Position numbers and translations under genes: made by a program. This document shows, in pieces, positions 33,649 through 42,900 of a DNA stretch of 64,000 nucleotides; the stretch's first letter is position 1; each line of letters begins with the position of its first letter. The notes below the pieces were generated by a model. It searched no databases. It worked only from the letters and a program-made list of their open reading frames with translations, and was not told where the DNA came from. Source of the stretch: Myxococcota bacterium (GTDB lineage: Bacteria > Myxococcota_A > UBA9042 > DTJE01); contig JAGOKF010000005.1 in assembly GCA_017994695.1 (NCBI GenBank), positions 1 through 64,000 on the forward strand, read 5' to 3'.

Positions 33649-36600
33649 ATGCGACCTTGGATGACCGGGATCATCGTCGTGGCCGTCGCGGGGATGCCCC
33701 GGAATTCCTGGTCCCAGGACCTCCCGGCCTGGGAGGAGGAGGGATTCGTCCCGATGGCCCCATCCGAGGATCCCGTCCAGTCGGACGCCGGGACCTCGAA
33801 GCCGCCCCCCGAGGATCCCTCGGAACCTCCGGCCGCCTGGCCCCCGGAAGAGGAGGCCGCCGACGGGGAGGGTCCGGACCCCTGCCTGGAAGGCCCCCTG
33901 GTCGACCGGGATCTCCGCGGCTGCCACGGATCGCCCTGCGACCGTCCCGATTTCCGGGCCGCCCTGATGGACCTGGCGGACCTCGAGGTCGGGCGGGTCC
34001 TCTCCCGGGCGCAGCGGGCCGCCGGACTCCAACGGGTGCTCGGAACCGGGGCGTTCTTGTCGGCCTCCATCACCTGCGAGCCGGTGGTGGGAGGCGTCGC
34101 CGCCCTGCTGGACGTGGACTGGAAACGGCGCATCCGCCGGATCGAGGTCCGGGGGAACTCCCACTTCCGCGACAGCGAAGTCCTGGGCCGGGCGGGCCTG
34201 CTGCCCGGAGACCCCCTGGACCCGCGGGATCCCCGGTCCCGGGAGGCCATCGATCGCACCCGGGAGGCGGTGTTGAAGGCCTACCAGGAGGACGGATACC
34301 AGGGAACTGCCGTGGAAGTCCGGACGAAGGAGATCGGCGAGAACCTGCTGGACGTCGAGATCCGCATCCAGGAGGGAAGGCGGGTCAAGATCCGGGAACT
34401 GGCGATCCTGCTGCAACCGTCGTCCGGGGACGCCCCCCGTTCCGCCGAGGAGGAGTGCCCCCGGCTCCGAGAACGGGACCTGCGCCGGTTGAGCGGCCTG
34501 TCGATCGGGAACGCCCTGACCGAACGGACCATCCCCGAGGCCAGCCGGAGGATCGTGCGGGCCCTGCGGAGCCTCGGGTTCACCCGGGTCCAGGTGAAGG
34601 CCTTCCTGGAACAGTCCAGCCAGGGACTGCGCCTCCAGGTGACCTACGACTCCTGCTGGCGGATCCGGTTCCACGCCCGGGACCGTTCCCAGCCGGGCCA
34701 GCGGGGATACCGTCCCTTCGGGAACGACGACCTGGTCCTCTCGATGCCCTTCGGGGACTCGGGAGCCTTCGACCTCGCCGAGGCCCGGCTGGGCCAGGAG
34801 GCCATCCGCCAGTGGCTCGAGTCCCAGGGATACCCCTTCGCCGAGGTCATCCTGGAATACCGGGAGTACCGGACCGCCCGGGACGACCCCTCCAGCCAGG
34901 GCCCCGTCGCAGGACGGATCGACTACTTCATCACCCGCAACCAGCGGGCCGAGATCCGGCGGATCGTGTTCGATGGCGTCCGTTCCCTTCCCGAAAGGCG
35001 CATCCGGGAGGCGATGGCGACCAGGCCATACGACTTCTTCGGCGACAGCGGCTTCCTGTTCCCGGACCAGCTCTTCGCGGACCTGGACCGGATCGCCCGT
35101 CTCTACCAGGAAGAGGGCTTCTGGAAGGTCCGCTTTCCCGGACGGCCCGATGCGACGGCCCGGCGCGTCACGACCCGGGAAGGCGACTGGACCGTCCACA
35201 CCTTCGTCCAGGGGGATCGGTCCTTCCAGGTCCGGGTACCCCCCGGGGACACCGAGGGCATCGAGGTCCGGATTGCCGTGGAGGAGGGCCCCCGTCGAAC
35301 GATCGGGACGGTGCGACTGGAGGGATCCCTCTCACGGCCCGTGGCGGAGGCGGAGAAGGTGCTGGACCTCCGCCCGGGCAGCCCTCTGTCCCCGGTCCGG
35401 ATCCGGGACGCGATGGACCGCCTCCGTCGCTGGTACGCCGCCAACGGCTTCCTGCGCACGCGCATCCAGGTCTCCTGCGGCGCCGAATCCCCCTCGGGGC
35501 CCTGCGACCTGGATGCCCTGGAAGGCACGGTGGCGGACCTCGTGATCCGCGTCGAGGAGGGCCCCCCGTCGACCGTCGGCGCGGTTCTCCCCTTCGGGCT
35601 GCGGCGGACGGTGCCCGGGGTCGTGCTGGACCGGTTCCCGGGACCCGGTGATCGGAACGACCAGGAACTGGTGGCGGACGGCGTCCGGTTCCTGAACAAC
35701 CTCGGCATCTTCAGCAGCGTGCAGGTGACGGCCGTGGGCGCCGAGGAGACGCCTCCCAGGGAACGGGTCGCGCTGGTGGTCGAGACCCGCGAAGCCTCCA
35801 ACCGGTTCCTGGACTTCGCGGTGGGCTTCGAGACCCTGAACGACTCGAGGGCCGCGACCCTGGTCCCGGGCATCGGGCAGGGCATCTCCCACGGCGTCTC
35901 GGCCTCGGACCGGCAGGTCGGCGGGTACGGCCGGTCCCTGCAACTGGGGCTGCCGGACATCCTGCTGACCCTGGAGGCCCGCTACACCGACCAGAACTTC
36001 CTGGGGCGGGCGAAACGCCTCTACCTGCCGGTGAAGTACGGCCTCTCCTTCACCGCGTGGGATCGATTCGCCTCCTTCGCCCCGACCTGGCTGGACCCCC
36101 ATTTCTTCGTCCGGAACCTCGTCTTCCGGGTGACCCCCTTCGCCGAGTACGACCGGGCGACCACCCGCCTGGACCAGGCGCGGATCGGCGGCGAGTTCGA
36201 GATCGCCCGGGAACTGGTTCCCCACCTGTTCGGGTCGCTGCTCTGGGAGACATCGGGGCTGCGCATCCGGGATCCGGACGACCCGGTGGCCTCTTCCTGG
36301 GGACCCTGGCGCTACGAGAACAAGGTCATCCCCACGGTAACGTGGGACCGGCTGGATCACCCGGTGGACCCGAAGAACGGGGGACTGGTCCAGGTGTCGC
36401 TGACCTACCTGAACGCCCTCGGACAGGGGAACTTCCTGAAATACGAGGTCCTGGGCAAGGGCTTTCTGACCATCAAGCGGTTCCTGACCATCGCCGTCTC
36501 GGCGCGACTCGGGGGATCCCGGGCCTTCGGCGGGGCGCGGGACCTGCCGGAACAGGAGCGCTACTCCCTCGGAGGGAACCGGGGAATCCGGGGCTTTTCC

Positions 36601-37053
36601 AACGACGGGATCTCCCAGTACCTCCCCGACGGCAGCCTGCGGACCACCGTGGAGCAGGTGGCGGAGCGGAACCCCGACGGGAGCCCGGTCGTGGACCCCC
36701 TCACCGGACTGCCGGTCACCTCCTCCCGATTCCGCAAGGTGCAGGGGGGCGACGCGATGCTGGCGGGGAGCCTCGAACTGCGGTTCCCCCTCCTGGCGTC
36801 CCTGCACCTGAACGGGGCGGTCTTCTACGATGTGGGAGCGCTGTCGGAGGACTTTCTGGACCTGCATGGCCGGTCCTTCCGCCACGGCGCCGGCATCGGC
36901 ATCCGGTGGATGATCGGCGGGGTGGTCCCCCTCCGGCTGGACTACGGCTTCGTCCTGGACCGGCGGTGCAAGGAGGTGGATTCGTCCACCGGGGCCTGCT
37001 CCCGCCGGGAGGAGATCGGGAACATCCATTTCGGGGTGCTCTACACCTTCTGA
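33649..37053 (+). CDS. Omp85-family outer-membrane protein (TamA/BamA-like)
   Basis: Outer-membrane beta-barrel insertase component of 1,134 residues. A signal peptide ending near SWSQ is followed by an acidic, Pro-rich linker of about 60 residues, which is unusual. Several POTRA domains follow (RRIRRIEVRGNSHFRDSEVL at about 161 opens the clearest one). The 16-strand barrel begins near 720. It contains SLGGNRGIRGF, the counterpart of the conserved RGF/VRGY loop motif, and ends in the aromatic C-terminal strand FGVLYTF. Being next to tamB suggests TamA, but at about twice TamA length it is larger even than BamA. The 3' end overlaps the convergent pseudouridine synthase gene by 13 bases. Confidence 0.88.
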   Translation: MRPWMTGIIVVAVAGMPRNSWSQDLPAWEEEGFVPMAPSEDPVQSDAGTSKPPPEDPSEPPAAWPPEEEAADGEGPDPCLEGPLVDRDLRGCHGSPCDRPDFRAALMDLADLEVGRVLSRAQRAAGLQRVLGTGAFLSASITCEPVVGGVAALLDVDWKRRIRRIEVRGNSHFRDSEVLGRAGLLPGDPLDPRDPRSREAIDRTREAVLKAYQEDGYQGTAVEVRTKEIGENLLDVEIRIQEGRRVKIRELAILLQPSSGDAPRSAEEECPRLRERDLRRLSGLSIGNALTERTIPEASRRIVRALRSLGFTRVQVKAFLEQSSQGLRLQVTYDSCWRIRFHARDRSQPGQRGYRPFGNDDLVLSMPFGDSGAFDLAEARLGQEAIRQWLESQGYPFAEVILEYREYRTARDDPSSQGPVAGRIDYFITRNQRAEIRRIVFDGVRSLPERRIREAMATRPYDFFGDSGFLFPDQLFADLDRIARLYQEEGFWKVRFPGRPDATARRVTTREGDWTVHTFVQGDRSFQVRVPPGDTEGIEVRIAVEEGPRRTIGTVRLEGSLSRPVAEAEKVLDLRPGSPLSPVRIRDAMDRLRRWYAANGFLRTRIQVSCGAESPSGPCDLDALEGTVADLVIRVEEGPPSTVGAVLPFGLRRTVPGVVLDRFPGPGDRNDQELVADGVRFLNNLGIFSSVQVTAVGAEETPPRERVALVVETREASNRFLDFAVGFETLNDSRAATLVPGIGQGISHGVSASDRQVGGYGRSLQLGLPDILLTLEARYTDQNFLGRAKRLYLPVKYGLSFTAWDRFASFAPTWLDPHFFVRNLVFRVTPFAEYDRATTRLDQARIGGEFEIARELVPHLFGSLLWETSGLRIRDPDDPVASSWGPWRYENKVIPTVTWDRLDHPVDPKNGGLVQVSLTYLNALGQGNFLKYEVLGKGFLTIKRFLTIAVSARLGGSRAFGGARDLPEQERYSLGGNRGIRGFSNDGISQYLPDGSLRTTVEQVAERNPDGSPVVDPLTGLPVTSSRFRKVQGGDAMLAGSLELRFPLLASLHLNGAVFYDVGALSEDFLDLHGRSFRHGAGIGIRWMIGGVVPLRLDYGFVLDRRCKEVDSSTGACSRREEIGNIHFGVLYTF

Positions 37054-38255
37054 CGGGGGGACCGGGAGCGCCCGGAAGGCCGCCTGCCGGGTCGGTCCCG
37101 GCGGACCGGGGTCTTGGGAGCGGGAGCGGCAGGACGCCGGGTTCCCTTCGCCGGACCGCGAGCGGGAGTCCCGGTCCGGAGGGAACCGGCCGCCGACCGG
37201 GGCCGCTTGCCGGCGGCCGCCTGCCGGACCGCCCGTTCCACGAGGGCCTCGAACGCCTTGCCGGGAACCGGGGACTCCCCCTTCGAATGGCCGCGGGCAG
37301 CCGAGGGCCTCCCGGTGCCTTCGACCACCGTCCTCCTCCGGTCCCGATCCGGCGTGGTGGAGGCAGGCCGCCGCGACGGGGAGGCCCCCCGTCCCGTGGA
37401 AGTCCGCGCCGGCCCACGACCGGTCGCCCGCGGGCGGGCCGCCGGAGCCGATCGGGTCCCCGAGCCCGGGGGTCGGCCGTGCCCCCGGTCCTTCCCCTCG
37501 GGAGGCGGCGGCCCCCCGACGAAGGCCCCCGGGTCCTCGACGGCCCGGATCAGCATCTCCACCTCGGCCTCCCGGAGGTGCCGGAAGGCCCCCGGGGGCA
37601 GGGAACCCAGGCGGATGGGCCCGAACTGCACCCGTTTCAGTTTCAGGACGTTGAAGCCCATCGCCTGGAACATCCGCCGGACTTCCCGGTAGCGGCCCTC
37701 GTCCAGCACCAGCCGGACCCAGACGTTGCTCCGGACCCGGGGTCGATCGAGAGGCACCGCCTCCCGGGCCCGGGCCATCCCGTCGTCCAGGCGCACCCCT
37801 CGGACCAGCCGGTCCAGGGCCCACTGGGGAACCCCCCCCTGGACCTTCACCTCGTACACCCGCTCGACGCCCCGGGAACGGCGGGTCAGTTCCCGGGTCA
37901 GGTTCCCGTCGTTCGTGAACAGCAGCAGCCCCTCGCTCAGGAAGTCCAGCCTCCCGACGGCGTGCACCCGGACGGGCAGCGGGGGCAACAGGTGGAAGAC
38001 GCTCCGGCGCCCCTCGGGGTCCCGCTCCGAGCAGATGGTCTCCCGGGGCTTGTGCAGCACGAGGTAGAGGCGATCCTCCTTCCGGCGGACGTGCTCCCCG
38101 TCCACCCGGACCCGATCGACTGCCGGGTCCACCTGGCGTCCCGGCTCCGCCGGGCCACCGTTCACCGTCACCCGCCCCTGGGTCACCAGTTCCTCGGCCC
38201 GCCTCCGGGAAATCCCCAGGGCGTCGGCCAGGAACCTCTGCAGCCGAATCATCAT
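37041..38255 (-). CDS. RsuA/RluB-family rRNA pseudouridine synthase with long basic tail
   Basis: Makes pseudouridine in ribosomal RNA. It has 404 residues from ATG-ATG at 38255, chosen for GGGGAGG upstream. An S4 RNA-binding domain (about 3-50) precedes the catalytic domain with GRLDFLSEGLLLFTNDG, nucleophile Asp104. The catalytic part ends near residue 245. The remaining 150 residues are low-complexity, rich in Arg, Pro, Gly, Ser and Ala, and have no counterpart in E. coli RluB of similar composition that I can name. The target uridine cannot be assigned, so no symbol is given. It is divergent from the DUF2505/EutN operon. Confidence 0.9.
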   Translation of the reverse strand: MMIRLQRFLADALGISRRRAEELVTQGRVTVNGGPAEPGRQVDPAVDRVRVDGEHVRRKEDRLYLVLHKPRETICSERDPEGRRSVFHLLPPLPVRVHAVGRLDFLSEGLLLFTNDGNLTRELTRRSRGVERVYEVKVQGGVPQWALDRLVRGVRLDDGMARAREAVPLDRPRVRSNVWVRLVLDEGRYREVRRMFQAMGFNVLKLKRVQFGPIRLGSLPPGAFRHLREAEVEMLIRAVEDPGAFVGGPPPPEGKDRGHGRPPGSGTRSAPAARPRATGRGPARTSTGRGASPSRRPASTTPDRDRRRTVVEGTGRPSAARGHSKGESPVPGKAFEALVERAVRQAAAGKRPRSAAGSLRTGTPARGPAKGTRRPAAPAPKTPVRRDRPGRRPSGRSRSPRQKV

Positions 38256-38295
38256 CCCGGATCCTCCCCTCCCTCGGGCCCCTGCCGTGGGAAAT

Positions 38296-38320
38296 CGTTG
38301 CCACTCCGGCGGCGGCAACG
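38296..38320. promoter_or_regulatory. Operator-like inverted repeat upstream of the DUF2505-EutN operon
   Basis: CGTTGCC (38296-38302) and GGCAACG (38314-38320), perfect 7-base arms 18 bases centre to centre. The repeat covers the -35 and most of the spacer of the predicted promoter, a position where a bound regulator would block RNA polymerase. Confidence 0.45.
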
Positions 38321-38327
38321 GTATCAT
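38298..38327 (+). promoter_or_regulatory. Putative promoter of the DUF2505-EutN operon
   Basis: TTGCCA (38298-38303), 18 bases, TATCAT (38322-38327). The leader of about 85 bases is GC-rich and ends with GGGGGGA ahead of the ATG at 38420. Confidence 0.5.
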
Positions 38328-38419
38328 CGCGGCACCCTCCGGGCAACCGGGCCGACCGGCCGGGGCGATCCCGGGGGCGGTCCGGCGGCCCGGCGATTCC
38401 TGGCAAGGGGGGACCCTCC

Positions 38420-38938
38420 ATGAAATACCGTCTCGAACACGAGTTCCCGTGCGACCGGAAGACCCTGCTGCAGGAGATGTTCCGCAACGGGATCATCGAG
38501 ACCCTGAAGCCCCGGATGACCACGATCCTCGAGGCGGAGACCCTCTCCTGGGAGGAGAAGAACGGCATCGTGCGGCGGCGAGTGCGCTACCTCCCCGTGC
38601 CCAAGATCTCCTCCGTCGGTCCCAAGAAGGTCGAACCCCGCTGGATGGAGTGGATCGAGGAATCGGAGGTGCGCCTGGATACCGGCGCGGCGCAGTACGT
38701 CAACGTGCCCTCGACGTCCCGGGTCGCCGAACTGCTGAAGAACCGGGGAACGGTCGAGTTCGTGTCCCTCGGGCCCGACCGCACCAGGCGGATCCTGTCG
38801 GGGGAACTCCGGGTCGAGGTCTTTCTGCTCGGGTCCCTGGCGGAACGGCTGATCTTCGCCTACGCCAAGGAGATCGTGGACGAGGAGGCCCGGGCGCTGT
38901 CGGGTCACCTGGCGGACCTGGCCCGGAGCGGGTCATGA
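38420..38938 (+). CDS. DUF2505-like (SRPBCC-fold) protein
   Basis: Cytoplasmic protein of 172 residues without signal peptide or TM. The opening MKYRLEHEFPCDRKTLLQEM and the alternating strand pattern resemble DUF2505, a START/SRPBCC-like fold with a hydrophobic ligand pocket. The C-terminal long helix (about 135-170) fits that fold. No catalytic residues can be named. It is the first gene of a four-gene set in which every junction overlaps by 4 bases, so it is very probably made together with the three EutN-like proteins. Its role beside them is unknown. Confidence 0.65.
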   Translation: MKYRLEHEFPCDRKTLLQEMFRNGIIETLKPRMTTILEAETLSWEEKNGIVRRRVRYLPVPKISSVGPKKVEPRWMEWIEESEVRLDTGAAQYVNVPSTSRVAELLKNRGTVEFVSLGPDRTRRILSGELRVEVFLLGSLAERLIFAYAKEIVDEEARALSGHLADLARSGS

Positions 38939-39267
38939 TCCTGGCCCGGGTGATCGGCCCCGTCTGGGGGGCCCGGCAATGCCCCGCCCTCGAGGGCCGC
39001 CGGGTGCTGGAGGTGCAGCGCCTGGGCCTGGGCCGGGCCTCCGGGGGCGAGGAGATCCGCGCCGACTGCGACGAGCGGCACCTGCAGCCGGCGACGCTGC
39101 TGGCGGTGGACGCCCTGGGGTCCGACGCGGGACAACTGGTGCTGGTGGCCGTCGGGAGCCGGGTCCGGGACCTGACCCTGGGACCCGACGTGCCCACCAA
39201 GAACGTCGTGGTGGCCATCGTGGACGAGGCCTTCCTGGACCCCTCGGGCACCGGAGGCGGCCGATGA
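38935..39267 (+). CDS. EutN/CcmL-family microcompartment vertex protein, copy 1
   Basis: Protein of 110 residues with the bacterial microcompartment pentamer (BMC-P) fold signature. It opens ILARVIGPVWGAR, then LEGRRVLEVQRLG, AVDALGSDAGQLVLVAVGSRVR and VVVAIVDEAF. In known shells such pentamers cap the twelve vertices. It has a longer insert before AVDALG than the two following copies. The start overlaps the DUF2505-like gene by 4 bases and its stop overlaps copy 2 by 4 bases. No BMC-H or BMC-T shell protein is in the window. Confidence 0.87.
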   Translation: MILARVIGPVWGARQCPALEGRRVLEVQRLGLGRASGGEEIRADCDERHLQPATLLAVDALGSDAGQLVLVAVGSRVRDLTLGPDVPTKNVVVAIVDEAFLDPSGTGGGR

Positions 39268-39605
39268 TCCTGGGAAGAGTGGTCGGGCAGGTCTGGGGCA
39301 CCCGGAAGCACCCCCGGCTGGAACGGCAGAAGATGCTGATCGTGCGTCCCCTGTGCTGGTACGGCCCGGACCACCCGACGGACCACCTGGTCGCCGTGGA
39401 CCCCGTGGGCGCCCAGGTGGGACAGGACGTCGTGGTGTGCCTGGGGCTCCCGGCCCGCCTGGCCCTGGGGGACCCGCGGCACCCGGTCGAGGCCTCGGTG
39501 GCCGCCATCGTGGACCGGGTCTCCCTGTCCCGGAGCGCGGCGGCCCGACCGTTCTTCCGGTTCGCCGGGGACCGGCGGCCCGAGGGCCTGGAGGAGACGC
39601 CATGA
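39264..39605 (+). CDS. EutN/CcmL-family microcompartment vertex protein, copy 2
   Basis: Second BMC-P-like protein, 113 residues: ILGRVVGQVWGTRKHPRLE, then KMLIVRPL, VAVDPVGAQVGQDVVVCLG and AAIVDRVSL. It lacks the usual Ser in the G-S/x-x-A-R turn (here GLPAR). A 25-residue C-terminal extension is Arg-rich. It is clearly diverged from copy 1 at protein level, so this is not a recent duplication. It shares 4-base overlaps with both neighbours. Confidence 0.87.
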   Translation: MILGRVVGQVWGTRKHPRLERQKMLIVRPLCWYGPDHPTDHLVAVDPVGAQVGQDVVVCLGLPARLALGDPRHPVEASVAAIVDRVSLSRSAAARPFFRFAGDRRPEGLEETP

Positions 39606-39898
39606 CCCGGGGTCGGGTGATCGGGGAGGTCTGGGCCACCCGGCGGCATCCCCGCATGGAAGGGCGGAAATGGCTGCTGGTGGCCGAGGTGCGGGCGACG
39701 GACCAGGGCGAGTCGTTCACCGGCCGGGTCCTCGTCGCCGCGGACCCGCTGGACGCGGGGCCGGGCGACCCCGTCGTCGTCGCCTTCGGCAGCGGGGCCC
39801 GCAACGCCCTGGAAGCCCGATCGCGGGACGTGCTCGCCGATGCGGCGATCGTGCAGATCCTCGACGGGACCACCTCCCCGGGCGGAAGGTTTTCTTGA
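39602..39898 (+). CDS. EutN/CcmL-family microcompartment vertex protein, copy 3
   Basis: Third BMC-P-like protein and the shortest, 98 residues: RGRVIGEVWATRRHPRMEG, then KWLLVAEV, VAADPLDAGPGDPVVVAFG, SGARNALE and AAIVQILD. The length matches classical CcmL/EutN. It is the last gene of the operon; the FG-GAP lipoprotein gene follows 56 bases later with its own ribosome site. Three pentamer genes in a row are known from some complete microcompartment loci, where shell hexamer and enzyme genes accompany them. Here they are alone. Confidence 0.86.
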   Translation: MTRGRVIGEVWATRRHPRMEGRKWLLVAEVRATDQGESFTGRVLVAADPLDAGPGDPVVVAFGSGARNALEARSRDVLADAAIVQILDGTTSPGGRFS

Positions 39899-39954
39899 CC
39901 CGCAACCGCCGCTCCCGGACAATGGAACCGCGTGGGAACGGGAGGCTTCTGGAA

Positions 39955-42900
39955 ATGCCGTCCTTGCGATGGTTGCTGGTCCCCCTGGCCCTGGTCGCCT
40001 GCGGCGGGTCCGGTCCCAGCCGGCCGGACTTCGGAGCAGAAGAGGACATCTCCGAGCCGGGGGAGGTGCTGGAGGGCCTCCGGGTCGAGTTCACGAAGCC
40101 CGGCGGGGGGACCGTGGACCCCGTCCTGACCGGGGTCGTCGAGGTGGGCATCCGGGTCCGGGACGACACCCCCCTCCCGGTCTCCGTCGTGGTGGAATTC
40201 CCCGGAGTGGCGACCTTCGTGCCGATCCAGCAGAACCTGTCGAAACCCGATGCATTCGTGGTCCAGGTGGACACCCGCAACGTGGCCGACGGACAGAAAC
40301 GGAAGATCCGGGCCACCGCGACCTCCGAGGACGGTCGCACCGCCGTCGCCACGCTGTCCGTGACGGTGGACAACCAGGGACCCAAGGTGGACCTCCTGGC
40401 GCCCACCCCGGAGGACGGCGCCGACTTCCTGGGCGAACTGAAGATCCGGGCCGTGGCCGAGGACAAGGGGACGGGGGTCACCCGGATCCGGGTGGTCGTG
40501 GAGGACTTCGCCTACGAGTGGCCGGGAGGAACGCCCCAGGTCCGGGCGAAACTGGACACCGGAGACCTCCCTGTGGATACGGACGGGTGGGAAGCGGGCG
40601 AAAAGGCCCTGACGATCGAGGCCTGGGACGGGGTCGCCGACCACCTGACCCGGATGGAGCGCCGGTTCCACTTCGTCCAGAAGCCGTCGTTCCAGAGCGG
40701 CCGCTTCCGCCCCCTCCCGGAGGGGAACTCCGGAACCGCGATCGTTCCCATCCGGCTGGGAGACCCGGAGGAGGGACGCTGGGGCTTCGTGCTGGCGGGC
40801 AACACGGGAGTGGCCCTCTTCCGGATCGACCCGGACACCTCTGAGGTGGAGCACCTGGCCAGCCTGGCGCAGAGCCCCTGCGGACCGGCGGGCACCGCCG
40901 ATCTGGACGGCGACGGCCGGGAGGACGTGGCGGCCTACTGCAAGACTTCCGGGGACCAGCCGGCCGCGGTCCGGGTCTTCCTGCAGAAGGACGACGGATC
41001 CTTCGCGAAGCCCCTGGCCTTCCCGGTTCCCGGGGACGTCACGGCCCTGGCCCTCGGCGAACTGAACGAGGACGGGGCGCTGGACCTGGTGATGGCCCTG
41101 AACGCCCCGACCCAGAACCTCGGGTTGATCCTGTCGAACCCCTCGGGCGGTCCCGGGTGGTCCGAGGTGCAGACCTACGCGGGGGCCATCCAGCCCACCA
41201 TGGTGGCCATCGGCCAGTACCTGGCCGGAACCAACCGCAACGTGATCTGGACCGGCCGGTCGTCCTCCCCGGTCGTCACGGTGTTTCCCGTCGCCTCCGA
41301 CGGCAGCGTCCTGGCCGGCACCAACTACTCCCTCCAGTACGCGACGAAGCCCCTCCAGCAGATCGAGGGAGCCGTCGCCGCCGCCTTCAAGGGGAATCCG
41401 GGCCGCCCCGAGTCCCTGGTCCTGGGGGACACGGGAACCGACCGGATCTACCTGGTGAAGGTCCTTTCCCAGGCCGGGGGACAGCCCACCCTGAACGTCG
41501 CCAGCGCCTGGCAGACCGGGGTCAAGCCGGAACGGTTCGCAATCGGCGACCTGACCGGAGACGGGGTCCCCGAGGTGGTCGCCCTGTGCTCCACCAGCCG
41601 GATGCTCCATGTCCTGAAGGGGGCGGCGGACGGGCCCTCGACGACGCTGCAGCAGGTGCTGGCGGGCCCGGTCCAGGACCTGGCCCTGCTGGACTTCACC
41701 GGCGACGGGGTGCTGGACGCGGTGCTGCTGGACCAGGCGGGCACCGGGGTCTACCTGCTGACGATGGACCCCGCCCGGAAGCGCCTGACCGGCGCCGAGA
41801 TGCTGCTGAACCCGATGACCGACGTCCTGGCCCTCCAGGCGGGGCGGTTCACGAAGGCCCTGGCCTCGCCGAACCAGAACCTGAAGGACCTGGCGATGCT
41901 CGGCCCGAACCCCGCAGGGCTCCCCCAGGTGGCCGTCTTTGCCGCCGACGCGACGCTCCGGCTGCCCGTGGCGACGGCCCTTCCGACCCTGCTGACCAGC
42001 GTGACCGGGGTCACCGGCATGGTGGCAGCCCAGCTGGACTCCACCTCGGACAACACCTCCCTGACCGACCTGGTGATCACGACGGCCCGGGCCGGCGGGT
42101 CGGGGGGCGAGCGCCCGGCGACGGGGGAGGTCCTGTTCCTGCAGGCCGACGCCCAGAGCCACACGGCAGTGGCCACGACCCAGAAGGCCTTCGATTTCGG
42201 GGATTCGCCGAACCTGGTGGCGGTCGGCGACCTGGACTGGTCCCCCTCCTCCACCGGGACCTCCCTGAAGGACCTCGCCTTCGTCACGTCCTTCTGGGAG
42301 GGGACCCCCCCGGAGAAGCGCACCCGGGTCCAGCCGTACTTCTACCACCTGGGCACCGGGGACTACCTGCGGAAGAACCTCCAGGGGGTCCCGGTGGAGG
42401 GGCCCCTGGTGAGCCCGGGAAGGAATCCGCAGCAACTGGTGGCGTTCCCCCTCCGGCGGCCCCTCTCCTATGCCGTGAAGTCCCAGCCCTACTACACGGA
42501 CCTGATCACCGTGAACGGCGGTACCGGCGACTTCACGGTGTTCCCCGCCCAGGGAGGCGGCTTCTTCTTCGCCAGCAGCCCCGAGCGGCAGAAGTCCTTC
42601 GCCGTGGGGTCCAATCCGAAGGCCCTGGTGGCGGGATACCTGCGCCACCCGATGGACGGGTCGGTCCCCGACGAGGAGGCCGTCCAGGTCTTCCCGGACG
42701 TCGTGGTGATGCTGGACCGGGAGGTTCTGGTCCTCTTCAACACGAACACCGTCCTGAAGGACCTGAGCCTGAGCCCGGAACTGCTGTCCTACGAGCCTCC
42801 CCTCCCCCTCCACCACTCGGGTTCCGGGCCGGTGGACCTGGACCTGGCGGACATGAACCACGACGGCTACCTGGACCTGGTGGTCCTCGATGGCGCCGAC

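Noticed and set aside
27735-34259. Minus-strand frame open for over 6.5 kb, joining the kinase to sequence antisense to tamB and Omp85
   Set aside because: Only the part 27735-29249 has kinase motifs and coding character. The rest mirrors plus-strand genes and is rich in His, Gln, Gly and Pro, as expected for antisense frames of GC-rich genes.
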